45,901 bases of DNA, from the NCBI GenBank assembly GCA_948433295.1, contig CAOJDT010000007.1, positions 1 through 45,901 of the forward strand. Reading direction: 5' to 3'. Origin of the DNA: an uncultured bacterium (GTDB lineage: Bacteria > Cyanobacteriota > Vampirovibrionia > Gastranaerophilales > Gastranaerophilaceae). Each line of letters starts with the position of its first letter. Position 1 is the stretch's first letter. Positions 43,510-45,901 of the stretch are shown here, piece after piece. Both the position numbers and the translations under genes were made by a program. The notes beneath the pieces were generated by a model. The model saw only the letters and a list, made by a program, of their open reading frames with translations, was not told the origin of the DNA and did no database searches.

Positions 43510-43626
43510 AATAGTATTTTAAGATTAAAAATAAAAAATTTTGCGCTTATGTAAAGATATATTACCGAACAGGGGAATGTTTTTATTTGCCATGCAGGAT
43601 ATTCTTTTTTTGTAAAGGAGAAAACG

Positions 43627-44019
43627 ATGACAGAAAGATTACAAATGTATCGTTGCGAAATCTGTGGAAATTTGGTTCAGGTTATTCTGGAAGGAGAAGG
43701 TGAACTTGTTTGTTGCGGGCAGCCTATGACTTTGATGAAGCCTGATACTATGGAGAACGTCGCTCTTGAAAAACATATACCTGTTTACATTCAAAAAGAT
43801 AACGGGGTAGAAATTCAGGTGGGTTCGGTTCTGCATCCGATGAACGACGACCATTACATCATGTTTATTGAATCAATTTCTGAAGACAGAAATCGTGTGA
43901 AACTACAATATTTACATCCGGGTCAGGAAGCAAAAATGCTTTTGGAACAAAAATTAGGCAAAGAAAAAGCGCTTGAATTTTGCAATCTGCACGGATTATG
44001 GGAGGGCGAAAGTGATTAA
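43627..44019 (+). CDS. dfx: Superoxide reductase (desulfoferrodoxin, 2Fe class)
   Basis: Reduces superoxide to peroxide without releasing O2, typical of anaerobes. 130 residues. The desulforedoxin domain has Cys10, Cys13, Cys29 and Cys30. The catalytic Fe(His4Cys) centre is complete: His50 with Glu48-Lys49 (EKHIP), His70 in VLHPM, His76 in DDHYI, and Cys119 and His122 in CNLHG. AAAGGAG ribosome site. Its last codons overlap the ferritin start. Confidence 0.96.
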   Translation: MTERLQMYRCEICGNLVQVILEGEGELVCCGQPMTLMKPDTMENVALEKHIPVYIQKDNGVEIQVGSVLHPMNDDHYIMFIESISEDRNRVKLQYLHPGQEAKMLLEQKLGKEKALEFCNLHGLWEGESD

Positions 44020-44521
44020 TAAAAAAATCGAGGAAATCTTAAATGCGCAAATTAATAAGGAATTTTATTCAGCTTATTTATATCTTGCTATGTCTGCTTA
44101 TTTTGACGAAGTGGGTCTACAGGGATTTTCTAATTGGACAAAAGTACAGGCTCGTGAAGAGGTAGATCATGGTATGATTTTGTTTGATTATATTATTGCA
44201 CGTAACGGTAATGTAGAATTTAAACAAATCGAGGCACCTACAGGTGATTTTCATGAACCGTTGCAGGTGTTTGAAATGATTTACGAACACGAAAAATCGG
44301 TTACTGCAAGCATTGACGTTGTTGCGGGAATGACCGAGGATGAATGTGACCTTGCTACCAGAAACTTTATTGACTGGTATATTGCAGAACAGGTTGAAGA
44401 AGAAAAGAACGTTTACGAAATTATCAAAAAAATGAAAATGTTCGGCTCTGAAAAATCAGTACTTTACCATCTTGATTTGGAACTTGCAAAACGCGAGTAC
44501 AGACAGCATAAATATTCATAA
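44012..44521 (+). CDS. ftnA: Ferritin
   Basis: Non-haem iron storage protein, 169 residues. Start GTG 44012, chosen because GGAGGG lies five bases upstream; it overlaps the superoxide reductase stop by 8 nt. Ferroxidase ligands Glu17 (NKEFYSAYLY), Glu50 and His53 (REEVDHG) are present, as is AEQVEEEKNV. Coupling to the reductase makes sense: the pair removes superoxide and stores the iron that would otherwise react with the resulting peroxide. Confidence 0.96.
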   Translation: MINKKIEEILNAQINKEFYSAYLYLAMSAYFDEVGLQGFSNWTKVQAREEVDHGMILFDYIIARNGNVEFKQIEAPTGDFHEPLQVFEMIYEHEKSVTASIDVVAGMTEDECDLATRNFIDWYIAEQVEEEKNVYEIIKKMKMFGSEKSVLYHLDLELAKREYRQHKYS

Positions 44522-44533
44522 ATTTATAGAAGC

Positions 44534-44562
44534 AGCCCTCATAAAATGGAGGGCTCTTTTTT
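44534..44562 (+). terminator. Rho-independent terminator after ferritin
   Basis: AGCCCTC (44534-44540), 8-nt loop, GAGGGCT (44549-44555), then C and six T. Ends the superoxide reductase-ferritin transcript. Confidence 0.92.
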
Positions 44563-44585
44563 GTTTAAATATATATAAAAATTTG

Positions 44586-45245
44586 TTAATAAATTATCTT
44601 ATGAGGATAATCTTTGGGAATTTTCCAGTTGTGCAGTTGTATCAGTGTAGTACAGAAATATCGCTTCTGGGTTTCTTGAGTAAAACATTTTGACTTTGCT
44701 TCGTCAATAGTTCCGTTCCATGCGTATTTCCAAGGTTCAAAACCTTTATTATACAGATATGACCAGTCAGAGTGAGCGCATCGTGGACAGAGTTGAAAAG
44801 AAAATCTGCAAACCCCTTCGATTTTTGTTCCGTTTTGTTCATATTGCCTGCATCTTTTTGAACCATTCGGATAAAAATACCAGTCACGCGTGTTGCCCGG
44901 TTTACTTTGTAAAGAACTTCCGTCAGGGAAATCAACGTAAAAATATTCGTTTGAGGTAGGTCTTATTTCTACAATTTTCAAATTTGGCGCGAGATATTTT
45001 TTGAACCACTCTAACTGAGGCTCACCACCGGGAATATCTTCCCACCAGATTTTTTTGTCTCCATATTCAACTTCCGCGAGCATTACAGCTTGATTTATTG
45101 CAGAATAGAATTTTTTTAAACGTGTTTCAACTACCTGTTTACGATGATGTTGAATCAGCGCAGGCATGGTCATTGCTGCTACAATCCCAATAATACCTAA
45201 AGTAATTAAAACTTCGGCTAAAGTAAAACCGTGTGTTCGGGTCAA
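44586..45245 (-). CDS. Pseudopilin-like protein (copy D), dependent on poly-G cassette 2
   Basis: 219 residues counted from the TTG at 45245, an unlikely start: GGGGG touches the codon and there is no other in-frame ATG, GTG or TTG nearby. LTRTHG|FTLAEVLITLG is the processing site and helix; the end CTTLIQLHNWKIPKDYPHK matches copies B and C. The frame is open from the stop back through 53 codons to the G9 run of cassette 2. With 8 or 11 G, ATG 45405 would give a 272-residue protein with a 58-residue leader. As read here, the pilin appears out of phase (OFF) or is made only after slippage. Confidence 0.85.
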   Translation of the reverse strand: MTRTHGFTLAEVLITLGIIGIVAAMTMPALIQHHRKQVVETRLKKFYSAINQAVMLAEVEYGDKKIWWEDIPGGEPQLEWFKKYLAPNLKIVEIRPTSNEYFYVDFPDGSSLQSKPGNTRDWYFYPNGSKRCRQYEQNGTKIEGVCRFSFQLCPRCAHSDWSYLYNKGFEPWKYAWNGTIDEAKSKCFTQETQKRYFCTTLIQLHNWKIPKDYPHKIIY

Positions 45246-45320
45246 CCCCCAAAAAGCATTTCGCTTTAAAAACGCCTTTAAATTTCTCGTGCGATTTGTA
45301 ATTCTCGTGTTAAGTGATTT

Positions 45321-45351
45321 GTCAAAACTCGCTCCAGAGTAGTGTTTTGAC
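45321..45351. repeat. Inverted repeat just downstream of cassette 2
   Basis: GTCAAAAC (45321-45328), 15-nt spacer, GTTTTGAC (45344-45351), perfect. It lies within the open frame leading to pseudopilin D. It could form an mRNA hairpin right after the G tract, a position that might affect slippage. Confidence 0.6.
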
Positions 45352-45405
45352 TCAAACGAGCCCCCCCCCTTTTTTAAGTTTTGAAGCTATAAGTGACGTT
45401 TTCAT
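45352..45405 (-). CDS. Cassette 2: 17-residue ORF ending in a G9 tract
   Basis: Reverse-strand ORF MKTSLIASKLKKGGGLV, ATG 45405 to TGA, with a strong AAAGGAGG ribosome site and a promoter. Same first 16 residues as cassette 1. Nine G encode the glycines. It is one base out of frame with pseudopilin D, in the same sense as in cassette 1. Confidence 0.62.
   Translation of the reverse strand: MKTSLIASKLKKGGGLV
45359..45405 (-). repeat. 47-bp cassette repeat, copy 2 (contains G9 run)
   Basis: Identical to 38735-38781. The plus-strand C9 run is at 45361-45369. The two copies lie about 6.6 kb apart in the same orientation. Confidence 0.95.
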
Positions 45406-45423
45406 GTGTATACCTCCTTTATT

Positions 45424-45452
45424 ATTATAAACTTTTAGGGTGTGATTTGCAA
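45424..45452 (-). promoter_or_regulatory. Promoter of cassette 2 / pseudopilin D
   Basis: Reverse strand: -35 TTGCAA (45452-45447), exact 17-bp spacer, -10 TATAAT (45429-45424), 18 bases before ATG 45405, with GGAGG between. Same boxes and geometry as cassette 1 although the intervening sequence differs, which supports real function. Confidence 0.82.
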
Positions 45453-45480
45453 CCTTTTATATTGCGAATTTGTAAACAAT

Positions 45481-45509
45481 TTGTCCGAAATTCATAAATA
45501 ACGTATTAT
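45481..45509 (+). promoter_or_regulatory. Promoter of the response regulator gene, possibly leaderless
   Basis: TTGTCC, 17-bp spacer, TATTAT at 45504-45509. Transcription would start about at the ATG (45516), and no ribosome site is visible, so the mRNA could be leaderless. Confidence 0.45.
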
Positions 45510-45515
45510 GTAGTT

Positions 45516-45901
45516 ATGATTATGGGTAAAATTGTAATTTTAGACGATGAAAAAATGGTTACCTCATCTTTTAAGACTTTACTAAAGGTTGAGGGTTTTT
45601 CTGATGTGAACTGTTTTAACAGTCCGTTTGAAGCTGTTGAATTTTTAAAAAATAATACACCTGATATAATTATTTCGGATTTTATGATGCCTGAGATGAA
45701 CGGGCTTGAATTTCTTACCGAGGCTAAAAAACTTCACCCTGAAGTAAGTATGATTCTTTTAACCGGTTATGCGGATAAGGAGAATGCAATTAAAGCAATA
45801 AATGAAATAGGGCTTTACAAATATATCGAAAAACCGTGGGACAATGATGATTTATTGTTTAATATCAGAAACGGTATAGAAAGAAGTCATTTGTTGAGCG
45901 A
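45516..45901 (+). CDS. Response regulator receiver domain, 5' part (truncated by window edge)
   Basis: Open from ATG 45516 to the window end (128 codons); a second ATG lies at 45522. CheY-like receiver: acidic pair Asp10-Asp11 (LDDE), phospho-acceptor Asp55 in ISDFMMPEMNG, LLTGYAD, and the lysine of YIEKPWDNDDLL. This wording is typical of RpfG-like and related regulators; the output domain is outside the window. Its relation to the orphan kinase at 27707-29491 is unknown. Confidence 0.93.
   Translation, partial: MIMGKIVILDDEKMVTSSFKTLLKVEGFSDVNCFNSPFEAVEFLKNNTPDIIISDFMMPEMNGLEFLTEAKKLHPEVSMILLTGYADKENAIKAINEIGLYKYIEKPWDNDDLLFNIRNGIERSHLLS

Noticed and set aside
43973-44521. Ferritin starting at 43973
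   Set aside because: That start lies deep in the superoxide reductase gene without a ribosome site and adds 13 residues foreign to ferritins; GTG 44012 follows GGAGGG and gives the normal N-terminus.
38735-45405. The two identical 47-bp repeats as CRISPR or transposon ends
   Set aside because: Only two direct copies 6.6 kb apart, no spacers, no transposase, and each is the start of a translated ORF with its own promoter.

Overview
The window is AT-rich, gene-dense bacterial chromosome with a standard genetic code. The best fit is a host-associated member of the Vampirovibrionia (Melainabacteria, Gastranaerophilales-like), the non-photosynthetic sister group of Cyanobacteria. This is inferred from the cyanobacterial-type ATP synthase operon (a, c, b', b, delta, alpha, gamma, with separate b and b' genes and no beta/epsilon genes beside them), a biotin-dependent Na+-pumping oxaloacetate decarboxylase, superoxide reductase plus ferritin (an anaerobe's oxygen defence), scattered FTLAEV-type pseudopilins, and lineage-looking hypothetical proteins with a short N-terminal Phe/Gly tag. 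No rRNA or marker phylogeny was run, so this is a judgement.

Layout. 1-4069: start of dnaX (minus, cut by the window edge), then a plus-strand set ldcA, rsmE and CCA-adding enzyme/poly(A) polymerase. 4411-7797: two tandem paralogous membrane proteins of unknown function. 7805-12814: ATP synthase operon (minus). 12928-16951: birA, oadG, oadA, oadB (plus), in which the ligase sits beside its probable biotinylation target; a bidirectional terminator follows. 16999-18455: tagged hypothetical protein, a 49-residue AbrB/MazE-like DNA-binding protein, and a divergent pseudopilin. 18529-21088: glgC and a two-gene hypothetical module. 21077-22239: ECF-like sigma factor and zinc-finger anti-sigma factor. 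22340-25897: leuC-type dehydratase, pseudopilin, small XRE regulator, and an isopropylmalate/homocitrate-synthase family enzyme. 26034-32304: TPR protein, sensor histidine kinase, FAD oxidoreductase, matrixin-like TPR protease. 32297-37093: smc-scpA-scpB operon. 37239-42492: secreted VWA protein, pseudopilin, secreted phospholipase-D-like protein, YdjC-like deacetylase, GT2 glycosyltransferase. 42497-42753: a long SRP RNA. 42781-45901: pseudo-AAA-like protein with tag, superoxide reductase-ferritin pair, pseudopilin, start of a response regulator.

Most notable observation: two of the four pseudopilin genes (38600 and 45245, minus strand) are preceded by an identical 47-bp cassette. It encodes the start of an ORF ending in a run of nine G residues, and each copy has its own TTGCAA-17-TATAAT promoter and ribosome binding site. 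In both copies the pilin frame is open all the way back to the G run, and in both the same change (one G fewer, or two more) would fuse the cassette ORF to the pilin. The second pilin has no credible start codon of its own. This looks like a duplicated poly-G contingency (phase-variation) switch on pseudopilins; a pair of 17-residue leader peptides is the main alternative. Other points of interest are the N-terminal F-[GKTR] tag shared by five unrelated hypothetical proteins, a degenerate AAA-like protein, a palindromic element inserted in frame in rsmE, and small DNA-binding proteins divergent from pilin genes with palindromic candidate operators between them.
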